Of a stretch of 52,897 bases of DNA, positions 27,166 through 36,096 are shown piece by piece. Position 1 is the first letter of the stretch. Each line of letters begins with the position of its first letter. The notes beneath the pieces were generated by a model that ran no database searches, had not been told where the DNA came from, and saw only the letters and a program-made list of their open reading frames with translations. The position numbers and the translations under genes are program-made. The stretch comes from Promethearchaeota archaeon (GTDB lineage: Archaea > Asgardarchaeota > Lokiarchaeia > Sigynarchaeales > SOKP01), in the NCBI GenBank assembly GCA_016839655.1, contig JAEOTW010000049.1, positions 1 to 52,897 on the forward strand, in the 5' to 3' direction.

Positions 27166-28497
27166 TTATTCAATCAGTTGAGTTTTTCCAGTACCCCATA
27201 CACCTAGAGCTACTCCTAACTCTTTTTTCTCTTTAGCAACATCTCTTACATTCTTTCCTTCCATTACAGCATCAATAGCTTGTCTAAATGCTCTAGCTCC
27301 TGCAATTGGACCATCAGGATGGCTATGAATACCACCACCACTACCAATAAGAATGTCTTTCCCCGCTTCTTTCATACATTTCTCTACCATCCCCTGAGTA
27401 ATTCCTCCTGATGGCATTGGTAATGTTGGTTTAATATGCTGTAGCGGATAACGGAGTGCTTTAAGATTCTGCTCATATCTTTCATCCAGAATTTCTGCTT
27501 TTCCATAAGGTGCTGGAATGACAACCGTATCAGCTCCACAAATCCGAGGCAACTTAGCAAACGTTAACATGCTTGTCATACCTGTCCATTCTCCTCCAAA
27601 ATATGTACCACCAAAGTCCATGTGACCCAAAATTGGGACTTTTATTGAGGGGTCCTCTGCTATTTGTCTTAAGGCTTCATAACCAGTTGCTAAATAATTT
27701 ATCATTAGAGCATTAGCTCCTAATTCAATCATTTTATCTGCGTATTCAAACATTTCTGGGAATTTTGTTGTAATATTGATTGTATAAAGAGTTTTTTCTC
27801 CTTTTTCTGAGTCTGCTTTATCTACAGCCTCCATAACTTTAACAATTCTATCTTCAAGAGTATTAAATGAAGGATTAGAGATAAGCTCATCATCTTTTAC
27901 TACATCGCAACCTCCAACTGCAGCTTTATAAACTAAATCAGCAGCTACTTCTGCAGTATGACCTGTACAAGGTTTTACCATGTTATTCAAAAGAGGACGT
28001 TCTGGAATATTCATTAGTTTTCGAATACCATCGATACCAAACTTTGGACCTTTGAAATCCTCTAACCATGACTTAGGAAATGCTAAATCAACTAGTTTTA
28101 ATCCATGAGTAATACTTATATTTCCAATAACTGTAGTAAAAAGCATTGGAATTCCCATACCCTTAATATTAACAACTGGAAATCCAATTTGTACGAAATA
28201 TAATCTTTCCTTTACATCTTTTGGAATAATATATTCATACATTGGGAGTTCATAAACCCCTAACACTCTTGCGACATGATATTTTCTAACTTCTGCAGTT
28301 TCGGCAGGAACTCTAACCCAAGTTCCAGTAGATTGTTCAATTGCAGCAAATCGAGATAAATAATTAACATTTTGCCCTTTTGGACGTTTAATAATGTATG
28401 ATGCTATAATATATTTTTCCAAGTCGATTCCATCCAACCCAGCTGCTTCTGGGACTTCAAAATACTGTTCACAGGAAGGAAAAGTGTCTTTTTCCAT
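27166..28497 (-). CDS. RuBisCO-family large subunit, probably form IV-like (RuBisCO-like protein)
   Basis: The protein is clearly of the RuBisCO large-subunit fold. Numbering from the GTG at 28506 and comparing with spinach: Glu60 is kept (E57), Asn123 (N129), Lys175 (K178), the carbamylated Lys201 with Asp203 and Glu204 (K204, D206, E207), His294 (H295), Lys334 (K336) and Ser379 (S366). However Lys177 is Cys (C180), Arg295 is Met (M296) and His327 is Val (V329). True form III enzymes keep these, so a classic carboxylase is doubtful and a form IV-like enolase or isomerase is more likely. The window also has an AMP phosphorylase, the usual partner of form III. The start is probably ATG 28497, three codons after a GTG. 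Confidence 0.8.
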   Translation of the reverse strand: MEKDTFPSCEQYFEVPEAAGLDGIDLEKYIIASYIIKRPKGQNVNYLSRFAAIEQSTGTWVRVPAETAEVRKYHVARVLGVYELPMYEYIIPKDVKERLYFVQIGFPVVNIKGMGIPMLFTTVIGNISITHGLKLVDLAFPKSWLEDFKGPKFGIDGIRKLMNIPERPLLNNMVKPCTGHTAEVAADLVYKAAVGGCDVVKDDELISNPSFNTLEDRIVKVMEAVDKADSEKGEKTLYTINITTKFPEMFEYADKMIELGANALMINYLATGYEALRQIAEDPSIKVPILGHMDFGGTYFGGEWTGMTSMLTFAKLPRICGADTVVIPAPYGKAEILDERYEQNLKALRYPLQHIKPTLPMPSGGITQGMVEKCMKEAGKDILIGSGGGIHSHPDGPIAGARAFRQAIDAVMEGKNVRDVAKEKKELGVALGVWGTGKTQLIE

Positions 28498-28610
28498 TAT
28501 AATCACTTTTAATTTTAAATTAGTTATATTTTTATTATGGAAAACTATCTTTGAGAATTCAAAAATTTTATGTTAATAAAATTAAAAATAAAAAAAAAAT
28601 AAAAAAAAGT

Positions 28611-29726
28611 TTATACTTTAGCTTTTGCTTCAGCTTTAGCAGCTGCTTTGATGTCTGAGTAAGAATTTTCTAACACAGTAAGATATTCAACCAAAACTTG
28701 ACTTGCCTTAGATTTTTGGTCATATACCTTCTTAATGATGTTTAAGAGATATTTTGGAAAAATTAAATTCATATAGAAATCTGAAAGTAGAGCATAATAT
28801 TCATTATTCCTTTCATCTTGAAAAACTTGAATCATTTGAGTATCCCATAACATCTTTAATACATTATCAAGGTCATCAACACCTTTCTTTCTTAGCTTCT
28901 CAAGATCATTTTTTGTAACTATTGCAGTTCTTAATAACCTTAAAGTTTCATAAACTTGAGGGTTAATGAGAATATCTATGATCCTAAGGTTATCTCCTTC
29001 GGTTGGGCGATAATTTTGAAAGAATTTTTTGACTTCCATGTTATAACCATCTACAAGTTGAGCTGGTAGACCGCGAGTAACAGGATCATCTAACATTTTA
29101 ACTGGAGGTACTCTTAAAGCAACAATATCTTGTATTAAAAAAATAAGCTCTGATGGCATCCCTTTTACTGATGTTTCTTTAACGATTTCACGCTTAACAA
29201 GTTCAATCAACACTCCTTCTAAATCTACAAAACCTTGTTTATATTGATCCTTCAACCAGACCATCAATTCAGACTTTGAAACCACTCCTTCATCCCTTAA
29301 TCGATTAATGATCATCCGTTTAATCTCATCTTGATAAGTAATGGCAAGTCGTTGCTCATTGTTTAATGTAGGATAAACAGAAAGTCTTCTGAAGAGAGTA
29401 GGGATCAGAGATGTATAAGCATCGTCAGTTATATTTTGTAAAATAATTCTTGAAATATCTATTAATCCCCCCTCATAAGAATCTGGATCGTCATCGAGAC
29501 TTAGAAGTAAGAGTATATAAAACCCTTTATCAGGGCCTGTATAATATGAGGCAATGTTTAAAGAACCGATCATCAGACTTATCATGCCAGATTCTCCACT
29601 ATACTCATGAGTACTATAAACTTGCATAAGCGTTTTATCAGATACATTTATCTCTTCAGGGTATTTTGCTAGAATTTCAGTTCCAACTCTCTCATCCCAT
29701 CTCATTACCACTAATCCTATTGGCAT
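28611..29726 (-). CDS. Longin-like plus winged-helix-like cytosolic protein, module A
   Basis: The 371-residue protein starts MPIGLVVMRWDERVGTEIL, followed by YPEE and a strand-helix-strand pattern to about residue 100. This is the usual opening of archaeal longin-like domains (Val-x-x-Trp-Asp, Gly-Pro/Thr, Tyr-Pro-Glu). Residues 125-205 (IINRLRDEGVVSKSELMVWL and following) and 255-330 (LRLLRTAIVTKNDLEKLRKK and following) look like two winged-helix domains; the C-terminus is helical. No signal or membrane segment. Its ATG shares one base with the TAA stop of the giant surface protein gene upstream (TAATG), so the two are translationally coupled. A paralogue at 34984-36096 has the same arrangement. 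Binding to the surface protein tail is an inference. Confidence 0.75.
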   Translation of the reverse strand: MPIGLVVMRWDERVGTEILAKYPEEINVSDKTLMQVYSTHEYSGESGMISLMIGSLNIASYYTGPDKGFYILLLLSLDDDPDSYEGGLIDISRIILQNITDDAYTSLIPTLFRRLSVYPTLNNEQRLAITYQDEIKRMIINRLRDEGVVSKSELMVWLKDQYKQGFVDLEGVLIELVKREIVKETSVKGMPSELIFLIQDIVALRVPPVKMLDDPVTRGLPAQLVDGYNMEVKKFFQNYRPTEGDNLRIIDILINPQVYETLRLLRTAIVTKNDLEKLRKKGVDDLDNVLKMLWDTQMIQVFQDERNNEYYALLSDFYMNLIFPKYLLNIIKKVYDQKSKASQVLVEYLTVLENSYSDIKAAAKAEAKAKV

Positions 29727-32700
29727 TAATCAACACCTCCTTTGCTTTTTTTCTCTATTTCAGGTAATTTCTTTTTCTTCTTCTCAGTTACTCCCATTAT
29801 ATCATCTAATGATAATCCAATTGTTTCCCATTTTTCTCCTAGTTTCTTCACTAGATATTCTTCTTTTGTTGGGTATAATAGCGATTCTGAAATCAATTTC
29901 TTTCCCTTAATGTTTTTCTTCATTTGTCTTGCCTTTTTAACAAACTTTGGTATTCTAGCACTTTGAATAGTACGATAAGCAAGTAAACTGCCTACCACGG
30001 CTACAATACCACCTAATATAAGCAAGAAATAAAACATTGGAAATCCAGGGAAAATTTCTGTCATTCCCACTACAACTGTAATAGCTCTCGGAGCTATCTC
30101 GTAATTATCTAAATCTACAGTAATCTGCCCAGTTAAAGTTTGAGACATAAAGAAGGCATTAATATTGGCAGTAGGAAAGATCAGTTCATATGTTCCAGGT
30201 GAACCAGAAACTTCCTCTACGGGTATTTCATTTCCATTGAGCCATAATGTCACATTTGCTCCAGTTAATTCTTGAATTCCATCAGTCTCATCGGTGAGGA
30301 CAATACTAAAATTAATTATTCTTCCCTGGACAACACTTATTCTATTACCAGACAGTCCAGTAGCACTTAAATCCATAGTTATCGGTCTCTTGCTAATTGT
30401 CAATAAAATTATTGCGTTTCTGACCTCATAATTATTTTTTTGCAATGTAACAAATATAGAATACTCTCCAACTTCTCTCAATTCCGTATCGAAATCTAGA
30501 ACATATAAATTATTTGGTCCACTTCCTAGAAAGCCACTACCTTCATTTCCAGTCCCACTAAGAGGATCTCCATTTTCATCTAACCTATTCCAATAATATC
30601 TAATAACATCTAAATTTCCGAGAGTAATATCTCTTAACGCATCTTTATATTCAAATAAATAGTTAATGGAGTCAAAAACATAGATATCGGGTGACATCTG
30701 AAATAGAGTAGCTGTACCATTAATAGTGGTGGGCCGTGGTTGGATAGCAACAATAATAGAGTCATCAATGGCGCTATAATTTGTAAGTGTAGCTTCAATG
30801 TCAATGATATATTCAGCACTATTGGCTGTAGTTGAGGAATCAAATTCAAAATAATAAAAACCCGCATGTAATGGATCGTCAAAGAGGATTCCGGAACCAT
30901 AATCCCAATTGTAAGTAATATATGCTTCCGGTAAAGATAAATTATTAAATGCATTGAAATAATTAACAGTTATATTTGTAGATTCACCATAAACAACGGA
31001 AAATCTTTTATTTGTCAATGGGTTTAAGGAGTAATCGTAATATTCAATTCCTGTTGTCAAAGCTTGAATAGTGAGTAAATTAAATCCAATATCATCAAAT
31101 ACATAACTTTCATAATCGCCAATGATCTGAAAATAATAGATTGTACCACCCAATAAGTCAAAATCTAATGTGTTGAACGTATAACTAAATAATCCTGTTG
31201 AAATTTCTGAAGATAATATATCAACTTTAACACTATGAGCTGTAAGTTCTCCATCAAATATTTGAATAGTCAGTTCATCTGGAGTAACTAAAGTAGGTGT
31301 TGGGGAAATAGGATCCTGGTAAGTAAAATTAAAGTTGATAGTAACATCATTACTCCATAATTCTATTGAATCGTAATTAATAATATTCACGGTGGTATTA
31401 TACCATTCTCTATTAGCAAAAATTACTTCAATGTAAGTAATATTTTCTGTTGTTAATGTAAAATCAAATCCATGGTGTGGACCACTTGCAGGGTTTACCT
31501 GATTAAAATCTTGTTCATCTCCACCAAAATAGATATCAACAGTGTAATCTCCCCATGGAACATATGTATTACTAAATGATGTGAAAGTAGCCAATCCATT
31601 GATATCAACTGTTACATTTGCAATTATTTGTGTTTCATCATCATAGTCTGATTGATTATAGAACCTTAATTTAGCATTTGTGAATGGTACTTTTTCAGCA
31701 GTATTATCGGTCACATTGAAAGTAATTTGAGTAATTTCGGTTGTAATATCTATATCATTCCCGGGGACAGCAGCACTGTGAATTAAAATATTTGAATATC
31801 TATATTTAGAATTATCTGTGAGAGATTCATAATCAAAATAGACTTCGTAATCATAAACGGTATTATTTACCCATGTGATATCTCCAGTACCTGAACTACT
31901 CAAAGTTGTCTTACCTACTGTATTAACTCCATCTTTAAGTAAAACAAAGCCATTTTGAATGGGATCATTGTCTTTATCCTTTATATCGAAGTTATACTTT
32001 GTTAAAGTGAGGTAGGCAGTTATTCTATTGTTTAACTGAGTAATCTGAAAATTTTCATAGGAAAATACTGTAGCAATTTCCGGTGTGGGAAGACCATTTT
32101 GAGTATAATTAGCAGTTATATTATAAAATGCATCTTTCTCGAGATCCTCAAATATCCATTCCCCATTCTCATCAGTTTCATGGTCTTGGTTGTATGAGGG
32201 GAACAAATCATTGGTTAAGTAAATGTGAGCATTAGGAACTCGATTACTATCTTCATCTTTACAGATAACTCTTAAAGTATATGCAATTGGCTGGATTTCT
32301 CCCATTGTCGTTTGGATTGAATTATTAGGTGTTGTTTGAACTGGTTTATTCCAAATTGAAATATCATCCCAATACAAATCAAGACTATTCCAACTATCAT
32401 CATCAGCTACATACACGATGTGAGTGAATGGACTTAAGAAAAATTCAATACTAGGATCAAAAGTATACCAGAAAAAGGTATTCGCAGCGTAGTATTGATT
32501 TCTAAAATTATAACTGCCTGCTGCACCCCAAGACTGGGATCCTCTTATATTATAACTATTTGCGCTAGAAGGAATATTATTAGGAGTGTTATCAAAACCA
32601 ATTCCAGAAATTTCTCTTTGAATGCTTGGATCATCAAATCTCATTTTTGCTGTAACTCTCATATCTGGATTTACATTTATAGAGCCTGTAGCAGACCATT

Positions 32701-33397
32701 TCCAACAATTTCCCCAAACACGAAGTGAAGAACTCCCTCGTGCAGAGGTCGAATTACTAATTTCCCAAAAGGTTGGGTGGTAATTATCTTGTCCATCAGT
32801 TGGTCTTCCAATATCTCCAGATTGATATTCTTCAAAACCCTCATGCCAAAGTCTTATAGTATCGTAATTAGGTTCTGGAATACTAAAATCTGTTCCGTTA
32901 TTGAAATATATAAAAAAATCTCGAGTTTGTCCATTTGGTGTCGAACCATTTAATATCCAAATTAAATCTCCTATAGCATTAGTTTGACTATCATAAGACC
33001 TTGAATAGGGATCAAATTGACTTTCAACTTCATAATAATTAGAGCTTGAAAGATATTCAATTATACGGATTGTTGATGTATTTAACTCAGGATTTTGAAT
33101 ATCTAAATCCTCAAAATATGTTGTGAAATTTATGAAAAGTTCTACTGGAGCGTCTTGTTGTACTCCTAAAGCCTCTATTGAAACCGGAACTCGAAAGTTC
33201 CAAGAATTATTCCACCAATCATGTGTTGTAGGTGGTAAATTAAGCTCTAGGTCATCATTCTGAGTTGGAAGATCTTCGCCAGGACTAAAATTATTGTCAG
33301 TTAAAACCTTTGGATAAATATTAGATAATAGAGGTATTAACAGAATAATGAAGAGAATAATCAATCCTTTGATCTTCTTATCTTTTGTAAATAGCAT
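29726..33397 (-). CDS. Giant DUF2341/Ig-like surface protein with conserved cytosolic tail, module A
   Basis: The 1223-residue protein has an N-terminal signal anchor (about 9-29), then WWNNSWNFRVPVSI (about 61-75), typical of DUF2341 domains. It continues with carboxypeptidase-regulatory-like beta domains (for example VPNAHIYLTND, GEWIFEDL) and many Ig-like domains up to about residue 1090. One membrane helix (about 1115-1138, FYFLLILGGIVAVVGSLLAY) leads to a basic 85-residue cytosolic tail with RIPKFVKKARQMKK and TIGLSLDDIMG. It should stand on the cell surface and may bind a ligand or another cell. It precedes the coupled longin-like gene. The paralogue at 36096-40478 keeps both ends and differs in the middle. 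No ligand or adhesion target is known. Confidence 0.85.
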   Translation of the reverse strand: MLFTKDKKIKGLIILFIILLIPLLSNIYPKVLTDNNFSPGEDLPTQNDDLELNLPPTTHDWWNNSWNFRVPVSIEALGVQQDAPVELFINFTTYFEDLDIQNPELNTSTIRIIEYLSSSNYYEVESQFDPYSRSYDSQTNAIGDLIWILNGSTPNGQTRDFFIYFNNGTDFSIPEPNYDTIRLWHEGFEEYQSGDIGRPTDGQDNYHPTFWEISNSTSARGSSSLRVWGNCWKWSATGSINVNPDMRVTAKMRFDDPSIQREISGIGFDNTPNNIPSSANSYNIRGSQSWGAAGSYNFRNQYYAANTFFWYTFDPSIEFFLSPFTHIVYVADDDSWNSLDLYWDDISIWNKPVQTTPNNSIQTTMGEIQPIAYTLRVICKDEDSNRVPNAHIYLTNDLFPSYNQDHETDENGEWIFEDLEKDAFYNITANYTQNGLPTPEIATVFSYENFQITQLNNRITAYLTLTKYNFDIKDKDNDPIQNGFVLLKDGVNTVGKTTLSSSGTGDITWVNNTVYDYEVYFDYESLTDNSKYRYSNILIHSAAVPGNDIDITTEITQITFNVTDNTAEKVPFTNAKLRFYNQSDYDDETQIIANVTVDINGLATFTSFSNTYVPWGDYTVDIYFGGDEQDFNQVNPASGPHHGFDFTLTTENITYIEVIFANREWYNTTVNIINYDSIELWSNDVTINFNFTYQDPISPTPTLVTPDELTIQIFDGELTAHSVKVDILSSEISTGLFSYTFNTLDFDLLGGTIYYFQIIGDYESYVFDDIGFNLLTIQALTTGIEYYDYSLNPLTNKRFSVVYGESTNITVNYFNAFNNLSLPEAYITYNWDYGSGILFDDPLHAGFYYFEFDSSTTANSAEYIIDIEATLTNYSAIDDSIIVAIQPRPTTINGTATLFQMSPDIYVFDSINYLFEYKDALRDITLGNLDVIRYYWNRLDENGDPLSGTGNEGSGFLGSGPNNLYVLDFDTELREVGEYSIFVTLQKNNYEVRNAIILLTISKRPITMDLSATGLSGNRISVVQGRIINFSIVLTDETDGIQELTGANVTLWLNGNEIPVEEVSGSPGTYELIFPTANINAFFMSQTLTGQITVDLDNYEIAPRAITVVVGMTEIFPGFPMFYFLLILGGIVAVVGSLLAYRTIQSARIPKFVKKARQMKKNIKGKKLISESLLYPTKEEYLVKKLGEKWETIGLSLDDIMGVTEKKKKKLPEIEKKSKGGVD

Positions 33398-33848
33398 TTT
33401 CTTCGCTTTTTTATAAGTTTTTCTAAATTATGTTTAAATTTTTAGTATAATTATCAATAAATAAGCAAATTCTAATATTTAACTTTTTATCAAAAGAGAA
33501 AATTATAAGAAGTATTATATTTCTATAATAATACACGTATTTTTTAGAATCGATTTATCACCCAAACTCGAGAGTGTATGCTTGAAATAACTCAAAAAAG
33601 TTTACAAATTCCTTTGCATACTTTAGCAGTTAAATTAGACTCGAATTAAGCTTTATTAACCATCCAAATGATATTAAAAAATACAAATTTTTTTTCAAAA
33701 GTATTTCTCATTTTTTAGTGCTATAATTACAAGACAGTTTGAATATTTACAGCTATTGTCTCTCATATACTTTTCAATTTATAAAAATTTAAATATATAA
33801 ATTTAGATTGAAGAATCAAAGAAAAATATCAAAATTGTATTTTATTTT
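33398..33848. other. Intergenic region between surface module A and the GTPase gene
   Basis: These 451 bases separate two divergent genes. I see no convincing coding frame; the longest small frame (ATG at 33578, 24 codons) has no ribosome-binding site and no recognisable sequence. The region is very AT-rich, and promoters for both genes must lie here. Confidence 0.5.
33788..33805 (+). promoter_or_regulatory. Possible TATA box of the Ras-like GTPase gene
   Basis: An AT-only box, TTTAAATATATAAATTTA, lies 43 to 61 bases before the TTG start. Archaeal TATA boxes sit about 25 bases before the transcription start, so the spacing allows a short leader. In such an AT-rich genome the match alone is weak. 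Confidence 0.35.
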
Positions 33849-34949
33849 TTGAAAAAAGATAAATTACTTCTTTATTATGAAAATTTTATAAGAATTAGTC
33901 ATGGAATTATGTTAAGGCAAGTCTATATTTTGAAGGACGAAAAAGTACTATATAATAAAAACTTCGGTAAAGCAATATCTGAGGGAGATTTTAATAAATT
34001 TTATCAAGAGATAATGGAACTATCTAAAAAGGGTACTGGGATAGAACTTAGTAGCTATGATTATATTAAATACAAATTAGTTTTTGCATTAGAAGAGGAT
34101 TTAAATTTGATGTTTATGTTCATAACTGACATTAATGATGACCTCTCACGGACTAAACGTGAATTAGCAAATCTTCAAAAAGAATTTTTGGATACATTTG
34201 GTGATGCTATTGATAATTTGGATACGTCTCTTATGGAATTACTTGATCCAATTGTGGATTCCATTCATAGAAATCTGAAGACAAAGATTTCCTTAGTTGG
34301 ATTTTCAGGAGTAGGTAAAACGACTACTACAAAGCTAATTTGTGCTACTGAAATTCCATCAGTACACATCCCGACTATTACAGGGAAAATTTCGACTATT
34401 AAAATTGGTAAATTATATTTTCACTTATGGGATTTTGCGGGACAAGAACAATTTAGTTATCTATGGAATGATTTTATTCTTGGCAGTGATGCCGTTCTTA
34501 TAATTACAGACTCTACACTAGAAAACGTAGAAAAAAGCAAATTTTTTATTGAATTAGTAAAGGAACATGCTCCTTATACTCACACAGCTGTAATAGGCAA
34601 CAAACAAGATTTAGATGATGCTTTAAGTGTACAAAAAATTGAAGAAATACTTGGTTTGAAAACATATTCGATGGTTGCAATTGATTCTAATAATCGAGAA
34701 AAAATGATTCAAATTATAGCAGATATCCTAGAAGTTAGTACTGATGCTTCTCCGTTATTAAAGTCTCTTTTCGAAAGAGATCAGTTAATGTATCAAGCCA
34801 AAATTAGTTTAGAAAATGGAGATATTGCCCAAACAGCGGAATATTTCATAAAAATTTCTGATTTATGTCTTGAATTAGGCGACGATAATCTTTATCGGGA
34901 ATTTCATGAAAAAGCAGACAAATTGAAAAGTTATCTAACTAAACTATAA
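33849..34949 (+). CDS. Longin-Ras-like small GTPase fusion
   Basis: The protein of up to 366 residues has an N-terminal longin/roadblock-like domain (about 21-125; MLRQVYILKDEKVLYNKNFG opening). A Ras-superfamily GTPase domain follows: P-loop GFSGVGKT 151-158, the switch II WDFAGQE 194-200 and the guanine-specificity motif NKQD 251-254. The last 65 residues are helical and lack a prenylation-type C-terminal cysteine. The P-loop Gly/Val and the Gln in switch II support GTP hydrolysis. The frame starts at TTG 33849; an ATG at codon 21 (33909) would still include the longin part. It lies between the two giant surface-protein modules on the opposite strand, suggesting a linked signalling role. 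The effector and regulator are not identifiable. Confidence 0.85.
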   Translation: MKKDKLLLYYENFIRISHGIMLRQVYILKDEKVLYNKNFGKAISEGDFNKFYQEIMELSKKGTGIELSSYDYIKYKLVFALEEDLNLMFMFITDINDDLSRTKRELANLQKEFLDTFGDAIDNLDTSLMELLDPIVDSIHRNLKTKISLVGFSGVGKTTTTKLICATEIPSVHIPTITGKISTIKIGKLYFHLWDFAGQEQFSYLWNDFILGSDAVLIITDSTLENVEKSKFFIELVKEHAPYTHTAVIGNKQDLDDALSVQKIEEILGLKTYSMVAIDSNNREKMIQIIADILEVSTDASPLLKSLFERDQLMYQAKISLENGDIAQTAEYFIKISDLCLELGDDNLYREFHEKADKLKSYLTKL

Positions 34950-34983
34950 AAAGTGAGAAAAAAAAATATAAAAATATAAAATT

Positions 34984-36096
34984 TTAGTCTTCTTCTTGTA
35001 CTTCAGCTTTAATTTTTGAAGATCGATAATTATTATCAAGCACATTTAGATATTCCATCAAAACACTATTTGCTTTTGATTTTACTTCATATTGATGAAT
35101 GATAATATTTAACATGTATTTAGGATACACCAATGAAGTATAAAAATCAGAAATTAGTGCATAATACTCGTTTCCTTTACTATCTTGAAATACTTGGATC
35201 AATTGATTTTCCCATAATTTCTTTAATCCTCCATCAATATCATCAACACCTTTTTTACGGAGTTTCTCCAAAACATTTTTTGTAACAATCGAAATCCTTA
35301 GGAGTTTCAGAATCTCATAAACTTGTGGATCTCCAATTACTTCATCTAAAATCTTAAGATAATCTTCTTCATATGGACGATATTTTTGGAAGAATTTTCT
35401 TACAGCAACATTATATTCATCGACAAATCTCTCCGGAAGACCACATTCAACAGGATTTTTAAGTAATTTAATTGGAGGTCTTCTTATCATGAAAAGATCA
35501 TTAATGAGAAAAATTAATTCAGAAGGCATACCTTTAACTGAGGTTTCCTTTATGATTTCTTTTTTAATTAATTCCATTAAAATGGCATCAACATCAAAAA
35601 ATCCTTCTCTATATCGATCTTTTAACCATATCTTTAATTCTGATTTAGTAATAACGCCTTCTTCTCTTAATCTTTCAATGATCAATCGATTTACATTATC
35701 TAAATACGTTACAGCTAAACTTTGCTCTTCATTCAAATGAGGATAAGTAGACAAACGTTGGAAAAGAAATGGAATCATATCCAAATAGACATTATCTTCA
35801 TAATTTTGGAATATTACTCGTGATATGTCAGACAAACCACCCTCATAAGTATCAGGATCCTCGTCTAGATTCAGTAATAATATGATGTAAAGCGGTTTTT
35901 CTCGTCCTGTATAATAAGAAGCAATGTTTAAAGGACCAACTAATAAACTGATCATACCTGGTTCTCCCGTATATTCATGTGCTGCATAAATTTGCATTAA
36001 AGTCTCATCACTAATAATAAGTTCATCAGGATATTTTGCAAGGATTTCTGTACTTACTTTTATATCCCACCTCATAATGACTAAACCAATTGGCAT
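34984..36096 (-). CDS. Longin-like plus winged-helix-like cytosolic protein, module B
   Basis: This 370-residue paralogue of 28611-29726 is collinear from end to end: MPIGLVIMRWDIKVSTEIL, the same YTG-x3-LYIILLL-like core, KGMPSELIFLI in the middle and an almost identical KLRKKGVDDI segment near 285. It carries the longin-like N-terminal domain (1-100) and two winged-helix-like domains. There is no membrane segment. Its ATG shares one base with the TAA stop of the giant surface protein gene at 36096 (TAATG), as in module A. The convergent GTPase gene ends 34 bases from this gene's stop. The role is inferred from context only. Confidence 0.75.
   Translation of the reverse strand: MPIGLVIMRWDIKVSTEILAKYPDELIISDETLMQIYAAHEYTGEPGMISLLVGPLNIASYYTGREKPLYIILLLNLDEDPDTYEGGLSDISRVIFQNYEDNVYLDMIPFLFQRLSTYPHLNEEQSLAVTYLDNVNRLIIERLREEGVITKSELKIWLKDRYREGFFDVDAILMELIKKEIIKETSVKGMPSELIFLINDLFMIRRPPIKLLKNPVECGLPERFVDEYNVAVRKFFQKYRPYEEDYLKILDEVIGDPQVYEILKLLRISIVTKNVLEKLRKKGVDDIDGGLKKLWENQLIQVFQDSKGNEYYALISDFYTSLVYPKYMLNIIIHQYEVKSKANSVLMEYLNVLDNNYRSSKIKAEVQEED

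Noticed and set aside
28565..28610. Poly-A-rich stretch after the longin-like gene as a repeat or CRISPR leader
   Set aside because: Only simple AT-rich sequence and likely a T-tract terminator on the minus strand; no repeat units.
33578..33652. Small ORF of 24 codons in the gap between module A and the GTPase
   Set aside because: No ribosome-binding site, no recognisable sequence, and the length is what random AT-rich DNA allows.
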